Shown here: piece after piece, positions 8,293 to 17,999 of the stretch
Layout of the letters: the number at the start of each line of letters is the position of its first letter
Numbering within the stretch: the first letter of the stretch is position 1
NCBI RefSeq assembly: GCF_014252015.1
Contig: NZ_CP059206.1
Coordinates: 186,001 to 250,000, forward strand
Length of the DNA stretch: 64,000 nucleotides
Reading direction: 5' to 3'
Source of the DNA: Blattabacterium cuenoti
GTDB lineage: Bacteria; Bacteroidota; Bacteroidia; Flavobacteriales; Blattabacteriaceae
Made by a program: the position numbers and the translations under genes
The notes under the pieces: generated by a model
The model's input: only the letters and a program-made list of their open reading frames with translations
What the model was told of the DNA's origin: nothing
The model's database searches: none

Positions 8293-9900
8293 TCAAATTT
8301 CCGGATAATAGTATTGCATAGCTAGTTTTTTGAAAGCAGCTACTTGTGATTTTTCCCATTTATCATCTCTAGAAAGTTCTTTAGCCATTAATGTAGCTAC
8401 TCTAGGTGCTATATCTATTGCTTTTTTAGCATTTAGAAATAATAAACGGAACCTTCTTGCTAAAACATCTTCAATTGTTCTCGCCATTTCATAACGAACC
8501 ATCCAAACTACTTCTGCTTCTGTATAATAATAAGAAGAAGAATTTTTTGAAATTAAGGGAACTCCTAATAATGGATTTTTTTCAATTAATTTTTTTATAT
8601 GATATTCATCTTCTCCATATTTATTCCAATGATGATTCTGATTTTTATATGAAGAACAGGATCCATAAATTTTAAGATTTTTTGTTACAGAAGGTTTTTT
8701 GATTAATTTTCCTATATCAATTGCTTTATTTACGGTATCTTCCGCCATTTTCCTATATGTAGTCCATTTACCACCTATAACACTGATTAGTCCAGATGAA
8801 CTAATCATAAGTTGATGGTTTCTAGAAATATTTTTAGTTTTAGTAGTATTATAAAAAGAATTATTAGGAACAAAAAGAGGACGTAATCCGGAAAATGCGC
8901 TTAGTATATCGCTTTTTTTTATATGAAGTACAAAATATTTGTTAAAAGTTTGTAATATAAAATTTATTTCTTCCTCTAAAGGTTTTGGTTCAAGAACACT
9001 TTTTTCTAAAAAAGTATCTGTAGTCCCCACTAAAACATGATCGTACCATGGAATACAAAATAAGACCCTTCCATCTGAAGTTTTTGGAATCACTATAGCA
9101 TTTGAACTACTGAAAAAAGATTTATTCAACACAATATGTGTTCCTTGACTTGGTTTGATGAAAATAGAACTCGTAGATTTATCCATTATAGAAATAGAGT
9201 CAGAAAAAACTCCAGTAGCGTTTATTACTACTTTTGAAGAAATAGAATATTTTTTTTTAGTTTCAAGATCATAAGCTACAACTCCAGAAATTTTATCGCC
9301 AACTTTTTTTAACAAATTTTTAACTTGGAAATAATTTAATAATATTCCACCCTTCTGAACACAAGTCTGAGCTAAATTTATAGCTAAACGTGCGTCATCA
9401 AACTGTCCATCATAATATAAAATACCTCCTTTTAACTCATTACTCTTAATTTCTGGAAAATTTCTAACTATTTCAGTTTTGGATAAAAATTTTGATTTTC
9501 CAAAACTGAAAGAACCAGATAGCCATTCATACAGTTTTAACCCAGTCCAGTACATAATACCCATTTTCCAACTGAAAACTGGAATAATAAATTTTTGTTT
9601 TTTTACTAAATGAGGAGCATTTTTTAGCAAAAAACCTCTTTCTCGCAATGCTTCATAAACTAATCTTATATTTCCTTGAGCTAAATATCGTATGCCTCCA
9701 TGAACTAACTTCGTACTACGACTAGAAGTCGCTTTAGAAAAATCAGATTGTTCTAATAGAAGTGTTTTATATCCTCTGGAAGAAGAATCTAAAGCTATTC
9801 CTAATCCAGTAGCTCCTCCTCCAATAATAATAACATCCCAAATATTTACATTTTCTAAAACGCTCAAAAACCTATCTCTATTTAAAAAACCTTTCATCAT
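8293..9900 (-). CDS. glpD: Aerobic glycerol-3-phosphate dehydrogenase (FAD-dependent)
   Basis: GlpD oxidises glycerol 3-phosphate to dihydroxyacetone phosphate at the membrane and passes electrons to the quinone pool. The N-terminus has the Rossmann FAD motif DVIIIGGGATGLGIALD (about 22-38). Next come SRSTKLVHGGIRYL, the DAO-family core (GVFSDSI, GTHIVLNKS) and DGRVLFCIPWYDHVLVGTTDT. SGLRPLF and ISVIGGKWTTYRKMAE follow near the C-terminus, before a GlpD C-terminal helical domain. At 535 residues it is full length. It is first in glpD-glpK-glpF, which gives the cell a route from glycerol to triose phosphate and the respiratory chain. Confidence 0.97.
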   Translation of the reverse strand: MMKGFLNRDRFLSVLENVNIWDVIIIGGGATGLGIALDSSSRGYKTLLLEQSDFSKATSSRSTKLVHGGIRYLAQGNIRLVYEALRERGFLLKNAPHLVKKQKFIIPVFSWKMGIMYWTGLKLYEWLSGSFSFGKSKFLSKTEIVRNFPEIKSNELKGGILYYDGQFDDARLAINLAQTCVQKGGILLNYFQVKNLLKKVGDKISGVVAYDLETKKKYSISSKVVINATGVFSDSISIMDKSTSSIFIKPSQGTHIVLNKSFFSSSNAIVIPKTSDGRVLFCIPWYDHVLVGTTDTFLEKSVLEPKPLEEEINFILQTFNKYFVLHIKKSDILSAFSGLRPLFVPNNSFYNTTKTKNISRNHQLMISSSGLISVIGGKWTTYRKMAEDTVNKAIDIGKLIKKPSVTKNLKIYGSCSSYKNQNHHWNKYGEDEYHIKKLIEKNPLLGVPLISKNSSSYYYTEAEVVWMVRYEMARTIEDVLARRFRLLFLNAKKAIDIAPRVATLMAKELSRDDKWEKSQVAAFKKLAMQYYYPEI

Positions 9901-9956
9901 GTTTAATCAAATTTCAAACGGAATATCTTATTGGGATTTTTAAAATATTCAATAAA

Positions 9957-9964
9957 CAAAATTA
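9957..9964 (-). promoter_or_regulatory. Candidate -7 box upstream of glpD
   Basis: On the minus strand this reads TAATTTTG, a match to the Bacteroidota TAnnTTTG -7 box, 57-64 bases before the glpD start. The surrounding 99-base gap to ffh is almost pure A/T. No -33 element or operator is evident. Confidence 0.3.
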
Positions 9965-9999
9965 AAAATATTTTCAATAAAAGAAAATTTTAATTAAAA

Positions 10000-11349
10000 C
10001 TATACATCATTTCCTTTATTAATTATTTGATGTATAAAATCTTTCAAAATTTTTTTTCCTGAATGAGCATGAATTTTTTTCATAATTTTACTCATATCAT
10101 GAAATTGTTTCAAAAAAATATCTATATGATTCAATGTGATCCCAGATCCTTTAGATATTCTTTTTTTTCTCATTATATCAGTTAAAATTTTAGGATTATT
10201 TCTTTCATAAGGAGTCATAGAATGAATAATGGCTTCTACTTTTTTTAAAGAATCTTTTTGATTTCCATCAAAAGAAAAATATCTATCGATTCCAGGGATC
10301 ATAGAAATAATATTTTTTAAATTTCCTATTTTTTTGACTTGTTGAAGTTGCTCTAGTAAATCATTAAAATCAAAACTATTTTTTAAAATTTTTCTATAAA
10401 TTTTTTTAGTTTTTCTCTCATCAAATTGTTCTTGCACTTTTTCAACTAAAGAAACTATATCTCCCATACCTAAAATTCTATTAGCTATTCTGTCTGGATG
10501 AAAGACTTCCAAATCTTCTATTTTCTCTCCATTACTAATAAATTTTATAGGTTTTTTCACTACACTAGACAGAGTTATAGCAACACCACCTTTACTATTT
10601 CCATCTAATTTTGTTATTACAACCCCATCAAAATTTAAAACTTTTGAAAAAGATTGAGCCGTATTTATAGCATCTTGTCCTGTCATAGCGTCTACAATAA
10701 ATAAAACTTCATCTGGTTTAAAATTTTGATAAATTTTTTTAATTTCTTCCATCATCATTTTATCTATTGCTAATCTTCCAGCTGTATCAACAATAATTAC
10801 ATTTCTCTTTTTTTTATAAGCATAGAGAATAGATTTCTCCACAATTTCTATAACATTTTTACTTTCTTTTAAAGAAAAAACAGGGATATTTACTTTTTCT
10901 GCAATTAATTCCAATTGATCTATAGCTGCAGGACGATGAAAGTCTGCAGCTACCAGTAAAGGATCTTTACTTTTTTTTCTTAAAAAAAAAGCAAGTTTAG
11001 AGGAAAAAGAAGTCTTTCCACTTCCTTGTAATCCACAAAGTAAAATAATAGCAGGATTATTAGAAAGATTCATTTTTACATTTTTTTTTCCCATAAGAGA
11101 AACTAATTCATCATATACTATTTTTGTAATTAATTGCTTAGGATTTAAAGAAGTAAGTACTTTTTGCCCAATAGATTTTTCTTTAACTCTTTGGATAAAA
11201 TTTTTAGCTATTTTATAATTAACATCTGCATCAATGAGCGCTCGTCCAATTTCTTTTAGAGAGGATGCTATATTGATTTCTGTAATTGTATTATGTCCCT
11301 TCAAAATATGAAGAGCTTCAGAAAATTTATTTTGTAAATGTTCAAACAT
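10000..11349 (-). CDS. ffh: Signal recognition particle protein (SRP54)
   Basis: Ffh binds 4.5S RNA and signal sequences and delivers nascent membrane proteins to FtsY. The 449-residue protein has the N domain (1-90), then the GTPase G domain with GLQGSGKTSFSSKLA (P-loop, about 107-121), VDTAGRLAID and TKLDGNSKGG. The C-terminal M domain includes the RNA-binding segment (KRISKGSGITLNHIDIFLKQF) and the Met-containing helices. The length is normal. It stands alone between glpD and argS, with 20 bases to argS. The 4.5S RNA gene is not in this window as far as I can see. Confidence 0.98.
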   Translation of the reverse strand: MFEHLQNKFSEALHILKGHNTITEINIASSLKEIGRALIDADVNYKIAKNFIQRVKEKSIGQKVLTSLNPKQLITKIVYDELVSLMGKKNVKMNLSNNPAIILLCGLQGSGKTSFSSKLAFFLRKKSKDPLLVAADFHRPAAIDQLELIAEKVNIPVFSLKESKNVIEIVEKSILYAYKKKRNVIIVDTAGRLAIDKMMMEEIKKIYQNFKPDEVLFIVDAMTGQDAINTAQSFSKVLNFDGVVITKLDGNSKGGVAITLSSVVKKPIKFISNGEKIEDLEVFHPDRIANRILGMGDIVSLVEKVQEQFDERKTKKIYRKILKNSFDFNDLLEQLQQVKKIGNLKNIISMIPGIDRYFSFDGNQKDSLKKVEAIIHSMTPYERNNPKILTDIMRKKRISKGSGITLNHIDIFLKQFHDMSKIMKKIHAHSGKKILKDFIHQIINKGNDV

Positions 11350-11369
11350 AAAATATACATATATTTTTT

Positions 11370-13121
11370 TTACATACGATCAAGCATTTTAATGCCTAAT
11401 AAATTCATACCAGATTTTAAAACATTTCCTGTTACATGAATAATATTCATACAAATATTACTATGAATTACGTTTAAAGGATCTATTAATTTTTTATTCT
11501 GATAAAGATGGTTAAAAATTTTAGATACTTCATAAATATAATTTGCTATTAAAGAAGGATTTAAATTTATCGCTGATTTTTTTAATATCAATGGATATTT
11601 TTTAAGAATTTTAATCATGTTTTTTTCATGCACATCAAATTTTATATTTGACCAATAGTAATTAAGTAATGAACATAATTTAAAAAAATTACGTTCCAAA
11701 GAACGAATTCTTGAATAAGTGTATTGAATATATATCCCGGTTTTTCCTTTAAAATCTATAGATTTTTCAGGATGAAAAACTATTTTTTTTCTGGGATCTA
11801 TTTTAAGAAAATAATATTTCAAAGCTCCTAACCCTATGATTTCAGCAGATTTTTCCTGTACTTTTTCTTTCGAATATTTTCTTAAAAAATTTTTCTTTGC
11901 AATAGAAAACATTTCTAAAATGAGGCTATCAGCATATATAACATTTCCTTCTCTAGATTTCATTATTCCACTAGGTAAATATACCATTTCATAAGATAAA
12001 TGAGATAATTTATTTACCCACATATATCCTAAACGTTTCAATATATGAAAAAGAACTTTAAAGTGATAATCTTGTTCTTTTCCTACAATATAGATCATCT
12101 GATCTATATCATATTTTCTTAAACGTTCCACAGCGGTTCCAATATCCTGAGTAATATATACAGAGGTTTGATCAGATCGTAATAAAAGTTTTTGATCAAA
12201 ACCTTCTTTCATTAAATCAACCCAAATGGATCCATCTTTTTTTTGAAAAAAAATTCCCTCTTTAAGACCTTTTTTTACAATTTTTTTTCCTATTTCATAA
12301 ATATCACTCTCATATTCTACTTCATCAAAAGTAATTCCTAATTTTTTATAAGTTTCTTCAAAACCATTATAAACCCATTTATTCATTTTTTTCCAAGTAT
12401 TTCGAATAATAGAATCTCCAGATTCCCATTTTTTTAATAATATTCTAGCTTCATTCATCATCGTAGATGGAATACTATCTTTTGATTCATGAGTTTCTTC
12501 ACGATAAATTTTATCAAATAGACTATAATATTTTCCTACAAAATGATCTCCTTTTATTTTTACACTATCAGGTGTTTCTCCTTTTCCAAACTTTTTCCAA
12601 GCTATCATAGATTTGCATATATGTATTCCTCTATCGTTAATTATTTGAATTTTTATTATTTCATGACCAACCATTTTTAATATTTCAGCTATAGATGCTC
12701 CAATGAGACTATTTCTAATATGTCCTACATGAAGGGGTTTATTAGTATTAGGAGAAGAATATTCTATAATGATTTTTTTAGATGGATATTTTAAATCATA
12801 AAAATTGGTATTTAACATTTCTTTCAGAAGATGAATATAATAATCATTTTCAAAAATAAAGTTTAAAAAACCTTTAATAATAGAAAATTGAATTAGTCCT
12901 TTTAATTGATATTGTACATAATTTCCTATATCTTTTCCAACTTTTTCTACAGGTTTTTTTAACTTTTTGGATAAAGGAAATAAAATCAAAGTAATATCCC
13001 CTGGATATTCTTTTTTAGTATATTGAAAATCCAAATCAGGATAAGAATCTAACTTATATAAAACAAATATGGATTCTTTGACTATTTTTTCTACAGATTG
13101 AAATTGAAAATGATCATTCAT
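11370..13121 (-). CDS. argS: Arginyl-tRNA synthetase
   Basis: ArgRS is a class I synthetase. The 583-residue protein has the N-terminal Add-1 domain, the HIGH-type motif in SSPNTNKPLHVGHIRNS (about 122-138), and the KMSKS-equivalent MKSREGNVIYAD. The latter is the degenerate form usual for ArgRS, which lacks a strict KMSKS. The C-terminal DALR anticodon-binding domain ends with SGMNLLGIKMLDRM. Insertions rich in Lys and Ile fit the base composition. It is followed by ffh (20 bases downstream) and preceded by ilvE (10 bases upstream). Confidence 0.97.
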   Translation of the reverse strand: MNDHFQFQSVEKIVKESIFVLYKLDSYPDLDFQYTKKEYPGDITLILFPLSKKLKKPVEKVGKDIGNYVQYQLKGLIQFSIIKGFLNFIFENDYYIHLLKEMLNTNFYDLKYPSKKIIIEYSSPNTNKPLHVGHIRNSLIGASIAEILKMVGHEIIKIQIINDRGIHICKSMIAWKKFGKGETPDSVKIKGDHFVGKYYSLFDKIYREETHESKDSIPSTMMNEARILLKKWESGDSIIRNTWKKMNKWVYNGFEETYKKLGITFDEVEYESDIYEIGKKIVKKGLKEGIFFQKKDGSIWVDLMKEGFDQKLLLRSDQTSVYITQDIGTAVERLRKYDIDQMIYIVGKEQDYHFKVLFHILKRLGYMWVNKLSHLSYEMVYLPSGIMKSREGNVIYADSLILEMFSIAKKNFLRKYSKEKVQEKSAEIIGLGALKYYFLKIDPRKKIVFHPEKSIDFKGKTGIYIQYTYSRIRSLERNFFKLCSLLNYYWSNIKFDVHEKNMIKILKKYPLILKKSAINLNPSLIANYIYEVSKIFNHLYQNKKLIDPLNVIHSNICMNIIHVTGNVLKSGMNLLGIKMLDRM

Positions 13122-13131
13122 AGAATGATTT

Positions 13132-14193
13132 TTAAAAATTTTTTTTTAATTTAACCCTCCATCCAAAAGGATCATCTGATAAATTATGTTGTATATCTAA
13201 CAATTTTTTCTTTAAATAAAAAGATATTCTTTTTTCTTCTGCAAGATTCGGTAAACAAAAATCGTTTCCTTTATAACTAATTGTTTGAAAATCATTTATA
13301 ACAGCAGCTGTTCCACAACCAAAAGCTTCTTTCAAATTCCCTGTTTTTAACCCTTCTATAATTTCTGCAACACTTAAATTTCGTTCTTCTACAAAAAAAC
13401 CTTCTTTTTCAGCTAAAGAAAGAATACTTTTACAAGTAATTCCGCTTAATATATTATCATTAGCTTTTGGAGTTATAAGTTTATTTTTTAAATAGAAAAA
13501 AACATTCATAGTGCCGGATTCTTCTATCATTGTGTGAGTAGAGGAATCTGTCCATAATATTTGATCAAATCCTTCTTCATTAGCAAGTCTAGTAGGATAA
13601 AAAGAAGAAGCATAATTACCAGCAGCTTTAGTAAATCCAACACCTCCTGATGCAGAACGGCTATATTTTTCTTCTATTTTAATTTTTAAAGGATGTTTAT
13701 AATAGGCATCTGCAGGAGTAGATACAATCATAAACATGTAATCTTGAGATGGTTTAGCAGATAAAACACCATTAGTAGCAATTAGAAAAGGACGGATATA
13801 TAAAGATTGGCCATAATTTTTTGGAATCCAATCCCTATCTATATCTATTAATTTTTTTAATCCATTCATGAAAATATCTTCTGGTATAATAGGCATTTCT
13901 AAACGGTTAGCAGATCTATTGATCCTTTTAAAATTTTCTTTTGGACGAAATAAAAAAACTTCTTCGTTTTTATCTTTGTAAGCTTTCATTCCTTCAAAAA
14001 CAGCTTGTCCATAATGAAAAACAAGAGATATAGGGGAAAACATTATATTTCCAAAAGGTTTAATAATAGAATTTTTCCATTCTCCATTTTTAAATTCAGA
14101 ACAAAACATATGATCCGAATATTGATTTCCAAATACAATATGATCAAAATCCATTTCTACAATCCTTGATTGTAAGGTTTTTTCTATTTTCAT
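13132..14193 (-). CDS. ilvE: Branched-chain amino acid aminotransferase
   Basis: IlvE is a PLP fold-type IV transaminase that performs the last step of Val, Leu and Ile synthesis. The family pattern is clear: GQAVFEGMKAYK, RPKENFKRINRSANRLEMP, YIRPFLIATN, and the PLP-lysine region GGVGFTKAAGNYASSFYPTRLANEEGFDQILWTD. EESGTMNVFFYLKNKLITP, LSGITCKSIL and FGCGTAAVIN follow. I chose the Met at 14193 (353 residues), five codons inside the longest frame, because flavobacterial IlvE proteins start this way (MKIEKTLQSRIVEMDF). It lies 10 bases from argS and downstream of the fused E1 gene. Confidence 0.96.
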   Translation of the reverse strand: MKIEKTLQSRIVEMDFDHIVFGNQYSDHMFCSEFKNGEWKNSIIKPFGNIMFSPISLVFHYGQAVFEGMKAYKDKNEEVFLFRPKENFKRINRSANRLEMPIIPEDIFMNGLKKLIDIDRDWIPKNYGQSLYIRPFLIATNGVLSAKPSQDYMFMIVSTPADAYYKHPLKIKIEEKYSRSASGGVGFTKAAGNYASSFYPTRLANEEGFDQILWTDSSTHTMIEESGTMNVFFYLKNKLITPKANDNILSGITCKSILSLAEKEGFFVEERNLSVAEIIEGLKTGNLKEAFGCGTAAVINDFQTISYKGNDFCLPNLAEEKRISFYLKKKLLDIQHNLSDDPFGWRVKLKKNF

Positions 14194-14256
14194 AAAATTA
14201 AAAAACATAATAACATTAGTAAAACAAATATAATAAATAATAAAACACTTAATTAT

Positions 14257-16755
14257 CTAACTATCATGCATTATTTTTAATACTTTTTCTACTATATTTT
14301 CAACAGAAGGTTTGGAAAAATAATCTCCATCTGATCCATAAGGAGGACGATGTTCTTGAGCTGTAATGGTAACAGGTGGATAGTCTAAATAATAGTACCC
14401 ATTTTGTTCTTCTAATATTTTTTGCAGTATATAAGCAGAAGCTCCTCCTGGAACATCTTCGTCTATAATCAATAATCTATTGGTTTTTTGTAAACTTTTT
14501 ACAATATCTTTTTGTAAATCAAAAGGTAATAAAGATTGAATATCAATGATTTCAGAATCTATGTTCATCTTATACAGTTCCTTTGCAGCTTCATTAACAA
14601 TCCTCCATGTAGAGCCGTAAGTTACCATAGTTATGTCTTTTCCTTTTCTTGTTATTTCTACTATTCCAATAGGTGTTCTGAATAAACCTAAATTTTTAGG
14701 TAATTTTTCTTTGATTCTGTATCCATTAAGACATTCAACAATCAAAGCAGGATCATCTCCAGACAATAAAGTGTTATAAAATCCAGCCGCTTTTACCATA
14801 TTTCTTGGAACAAGCACTAAAACTCCTCTTAAATAATTAATAATTCCACCCATTGGAGAACCTGAATGCCATATTCCTTCTAAACGATGTCCTCTAGTTC
14901 TAATAATCACAGGAGCTTTTTGGCCTCCTTTTGTTCTATATTGCAAACAAGCGAGGTCATCACTCATGATTTGTAAAGCGTATAAAATATAGTCTATATA
15001 TTGAATTTCAACTATAGGACGAAGCCCTCGCATCGCAAGACCTATTCCTTGACCAAGGATAGTAGACTCACGTATTCCTGTGTCAAAAACTCGTATTTTT
15101 CCATATTTTTTTTGTAACCCTTCCAATCCTTGATTAACATCTCCTATTTTTCCTACATCTTCTCCAAAGATTAAAAGATCAGGATGTAACTCCAACAATT
15201 TATCAAAATTTTCTCTTAATACAATTCTTCCATCTACTTCAAAATTACTATTATACACAGGAAAAACTTCTGTTATTTTTACGGAAGCTTTATCAGAAAT
15301 ACTATATAAATGTGAAGAATAATTTTCATGTTCTTCATGATATTTTTTTTTTATCCATTCTATAAGATGATTTTTTGTATAAGATTTTACTTCTGACAAG
15401 AGATATAATATTTTTCTAGCAATACGAAATATTGATTTCTTTGTATAATAATTTTCAGTTATATTTTGTAATTCTTTAACATATTTTTCAATATATTTTT
15501 TGATCCATTTTTTATCTGCATAAATGTCTTGCATTTTATATAATAAAATACTTAAAACTTCATTTCTAATTTTATTAATAGGTTTTTGAAATGCTTTCCA
15601 GGCTTTTTCTTGTTCATTTTTAACATATTCTTTAGCTTCTAAATCTATTTGATCCAAATTATCAATACTGGCTATTTTACAACAATTTTTTTTATGAATT
15701 GAAAAACTAAAATTCAGAATCCAATCCCTAAATTTCTTGATTCCATCATGATTCATCTCCCATTTTAAACGTTCTTTTGATTTATATCTTTCATGAGAAG
15801 AAGAAGTAGAATGTCCTTGAGGTTGAGTTAGATCTGTAACATGTATAATTACGGGAACATGTTCATAACGAGCTATCTTATCCGCTTTTATATATGTTTT
15901 TGTAAGATCTATATAATTATATCCATTTACACGAATAATTTCTATTCCTTTTTCTTTTTTACTTCTGTGAAATCCGGATAAAAGATCGCTAATATTTCGT
16001 TTTGAAAATTGATATTCATTTGGAACTGATATTCCATACTCATCATCCCATATGGAAAGTACAATTGGAATCTGTAATACTGAAGCGGCATTCAACGTTT
16101 CCCAAAATAAACCTTGAGAAATACTAGCATTACCAATAGTTCCAAATGCCACTTCATTTCCATTATGAGAAAACATTTTATGTGTTTCTTTTAAATTTTT
16201 TAATTCTTTATAAATTTTGGAAGCTTGAGCTAATCCCAATAATCTAGGCATTTGAGCGGCAGTAGAAGAAATATCTGCACTAGAATTTTTTTGTTGAATA
16301 AGATTTTTCCAATCCCCATGCTTATTTAAATAACGTGTTCCAAAATGAGCCGTCATCATTCTACCAGACGAAACAGGTTCTGCTTCTAAATCTGAATGTG
16401 CGTATAATTGCGAAAAAAAATTTCTTACAGTTAAAACTCCAATAGCCATCATAAACGTTTGATCCCGATAATATCCAGATCGATAATCTCCATTTTTAAA
16501 AACTTTTGCCATAGCTAGTTGAGGAATTTCTTTTCCATCTCCAAATATTCCAAATTTAGCTCTTCCATTTAAAACTTCTTTACGACCTAAAATGCTAGTT
16601 TCACGACTAATTCGTGCTAATTTGTAATCATCTAAGACCATTTTTTTAAACGAATTAAAAGAGGTTTCCTCTTTGTAATCATCTAAGACCATTTTTTTAA
16701 ACGAATTAAAAGAGGTTTCCTCATCATCATTATATTTTTTTTTGTTTAAATTCAT
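14257..16755 (-). CDS. Fused 2-oxoacid dehydrogenase E1 component (alpha + beta), branched-chain type
   Basis: The 832-residue protein joins an E1 alpha-like half (about 50-430) and an E1 beta half (about 490-832), the thiamine-diphosphate decarboxylase of a 2-oxoacid dehydrogenase complex. The alpha half has the TPP region FGTIGNASISQG...SIWDDEYGISVPNEY, and the beta half has LLIFGEDVGKIGDVNQGLEGL, ESTILGQGIGLAMRGLRPIVEIQY and EHRPPYGSDGDYFSKP. Such fusions are common in Bacteroidota and usually annotated as branched-chain or general 2-oxoacid dehydrogenase E1; the substrate cannot be fixed here. No E2 or E3 gene is nearby. The N-terminus carries a perfect tandem duplication of 17 residues (EETSFNSFKKMVLDDYK twice). 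ilvE follows downstream, which fits but does not prove branched-chain chemistry. Confidence 0.9.
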   Translation of the reverse strand: MNLNKKKYNDDEETSFNSFKKMVLDDYKEETSFNSFKKMVLDDYKLARISRETSILGRKEVLNGRAKFGIFGDGKEIPQLAMAKVFKNGDYRSGYYRDQTFMMAIGVLTVRNFFSQLYAHSDLEAEPVSSGRMMTAHFGTRYLNKHGDWKNLIQQKNSSADISSTAAQMPRLLGLAQASKIYKELKNLKETHKMFSHNGNEVAFGTIGNASISQGLFWETLNAASVLQIPIVLSIWDDEYGISVPNEYQFSKRNISDLLSGFHRSKKEKGIEIIRVNGYNYIDLTKTYIKADKIARYEHVPVIIHVTDLTQPQGHSTSSSHERYKSKERLKWEMNHDGIKKFRDWILNFSFSIHKKNCCKIASIDNLDQIDLEAKEYVKNEQEKAWKAFQKPINKIRNEVLSILLYKMQDIYADKKWIKKYIEKYVKELQNITENYYTKKSIFRIARKILYLLSEVKSYTKNHLIEWIKKKYHEEHENYSSHLYSISDKASVKITEVFPVYNSNFEVDGRIVLRENFDKLLELHPDLLIFGEDVGKIGDVNQGLEGLQKKYGKIRVFDTGIRESTILGQGIGLAMRGLRPIVEIQYIDYILYALQIMSDDLACLQYRTKGGQKAPVIIRTRGHRLEGIWHSGSPMGGIINYLRGVLVLVPRNMVKAAGFYNTLLSGDDPALIVECLNGYRIKEKLPKNLGLFRTPIGIVEITRKGKDITMVTYGSTWRIVNEAAKELYKMNIDSEIIDIQSLLPFDLQKDIVKSLQKTNRLLIIDEDVPGGASAYILQKILEEQNGYYYLDYPPVTITAQEHRPPYGSDGDYFSKPSVENIVEKVLKIMHDS
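16621..16722. repeat. Perfect 51-bp tandem duplication inside the fused E1 gene
   Basis: Bases 16621-16671 and 16672-16722 are identical 51-mers placed head to tail. The unit is a multiple of three, so on the minus strand it adds 17 residues near the N-terminus without breaking the frame. Identity of the two copies, including synonymous positions, points to a recent duplication. Confidence 0.97.
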
Positions 16756-16852
16756 AAATTATCATTTTTTTAGATGAAAATACAGGAATTTTCATTTATG
16801 AATTTCTTTATTTAATTTTAAATGTTATTTTCATTTATAATCTAATGAACAA

Positions 16853-17311
16853 ATGAACATGATAGATATAGATCATATGTTTGGAAAAATTACTCTTTCT
16901 ATTATAAAACCAGATGCGGTAAAAAAAGGACATATTGTCCCTATTCTATCTGAAATAATTCACGCTGGATTTAACATTATAGCGATTAAAATGACAGAAC
17001 TTTCTATAAAATCAGCTCAAATATTTTATGCAGAACATCAAAAAAAGTTATTTTTCGAATCTTTAATAAAGTTTATGTCTTCTGGTCCAATTGTATCTGT
17101 AATATTAGAAAAAAAAAATGCAGTAAAAGATTTCAGAGTTTTAATAGGGAATACAAATCCAGTATACGCAAAAAAAGGAACTATACGATATTTATATGCT
17201 ACTTCTTTGGAAGAAAACGCTATACATGGATCTGATAGTGATCAAAATGCATTTAAAGAATGTTTATTTTATTTTTCTCATAGAGAAATTTTTTTTAAAA
17301 AAGATTTGTAA
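16853..17311 (+). CDS. ndk: Nucleoside diphosphate kinase
   Basis: Ndk equilibrates nucleoside di- and triphosphates through a phosphohistidine. The 152-residue protein has the start motif TLSIIKPDAVKKGHI (about 14-28), the Kpn loop region (SSGPIVSVILEKKNAV), and NPVYAKKGTIRYLYA. The active-site His is H125 in NAIHGSDS. An initiating Met nearer the domain (MFGKITLS) is possible, since the first eight residues are extra relative to most homologues. It is divergent from the fused E1 gene and precedes lemA. Confidence 0.97.
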   Translation: MNMIDIDHMFGKITLSIIKPDAVKKGHIVPILSEIIHAGFNIIAIKMTELSIKSAQIFYAEHQKKLFFESLIKFMSSGPIVSVILEKKNAVKDFRVLIGNTNPVYAKKGTIRYLYATSLEENAIHGSDSDQNAFKECLFYFSHREIFFKKDL

Positions 17312-17332
17312 TTAATAAAATTTTTTTCTTGT

Positions 17333-17926
17333 ATGAAAAAAAATTTTCTGATAGTCATTTTTATTTTAATATCTGTAACTGTATTATGGATAGCTAACAC
17401 ATACAATCAATTAGTAAAACTTAACGAAAATATTAAAACACAATGGGGTCAAATAGAAAATGTTTATCAACGTAGAGCTGACTTAATTCCTAATTTGGTA
17501 AATACGGTCAAAGGATCTGCCCAATTTGAAAAAAATACATTAAATCAAATTATAGAAGCTAGGGCAAAAGCTACCTCTGTTTCTGTAAACACAAATGATT
17601 TAAATCAAAATCAAATAAATCAATTTCAACGGGGACAAGATCACTTGAATAATTCTCTTAGCAGATTGCTCTTGATTATGGAAAATTATCCTAATCTTAA
17701 GTCTACGCAAAATTTTTATGAGTTACAAAATCAATTAGAAGGAACAGAAAACCGTATTAATGTAGAAAGAAATCGTTTTAATGATAAAGTAAGTAGTTTC
17801 AACACTTATAGAAACCAATTCCCAAAAATTATAATTGCAAACTTTTTTTATCAATTCAAAGAAAAAGGATATTTCCGATCTCAAATTGGATCAAAAAAGT
17901 CTCCAATTATAGATTTTTCTAATTGA
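17333..17926 (+). CDS. LemA family membrane protein
   Basis: The protein has an N-terminal signal anchor (FLIVIFILISVTVLWIA, about 5-21) followed by the LemA signature NTYNQLVKLNENIKTQWGQIENVYQRRADLIPNLVNTVKG, and then helical coiled segments to residue 197. LemA proteins sit in the inner membrane facing the periplasm and their biochemical role is unsettled. The next gene encodes a TPM-domain protein, the usual partner of LemA in Bacteroidota, so the pair probably works together at the envelope. Confidence 0.93.
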   Translation: MKKNFLIVIFILISVTVLWIANTYNQLVKLNENIKTQWGQIENVYQRRADLIPNLVNTVKGSAQFEKNTLNQIIEARAKATSVSVNTNDLNQNQINQFQRGQDHLNNSLSRLLLIMENYPNLKSTQNFYELQNQLEGTENRINVERNRFNDKVSSFNTYRNQFPKIIIANFFYQFKEKGYFRSQIGSKKSPIIDFSN

Positions 17927-17999
17927 GTAAATCCGATTTTCATTAATTTTTAAGTAGATCAGATAGATTGGATTCAAAAATAATCAATTCAAAAAAATC

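Noticed and set aside
16774..16795. An 8-bp inverted repeat ATGAAAAT/ATTTTCAT between the fused E1 gene and ndk
   Set aside because: It is A/T-only apart from one G-C pair per arm, has no T-run, and such repeats are expected often at this base composition.
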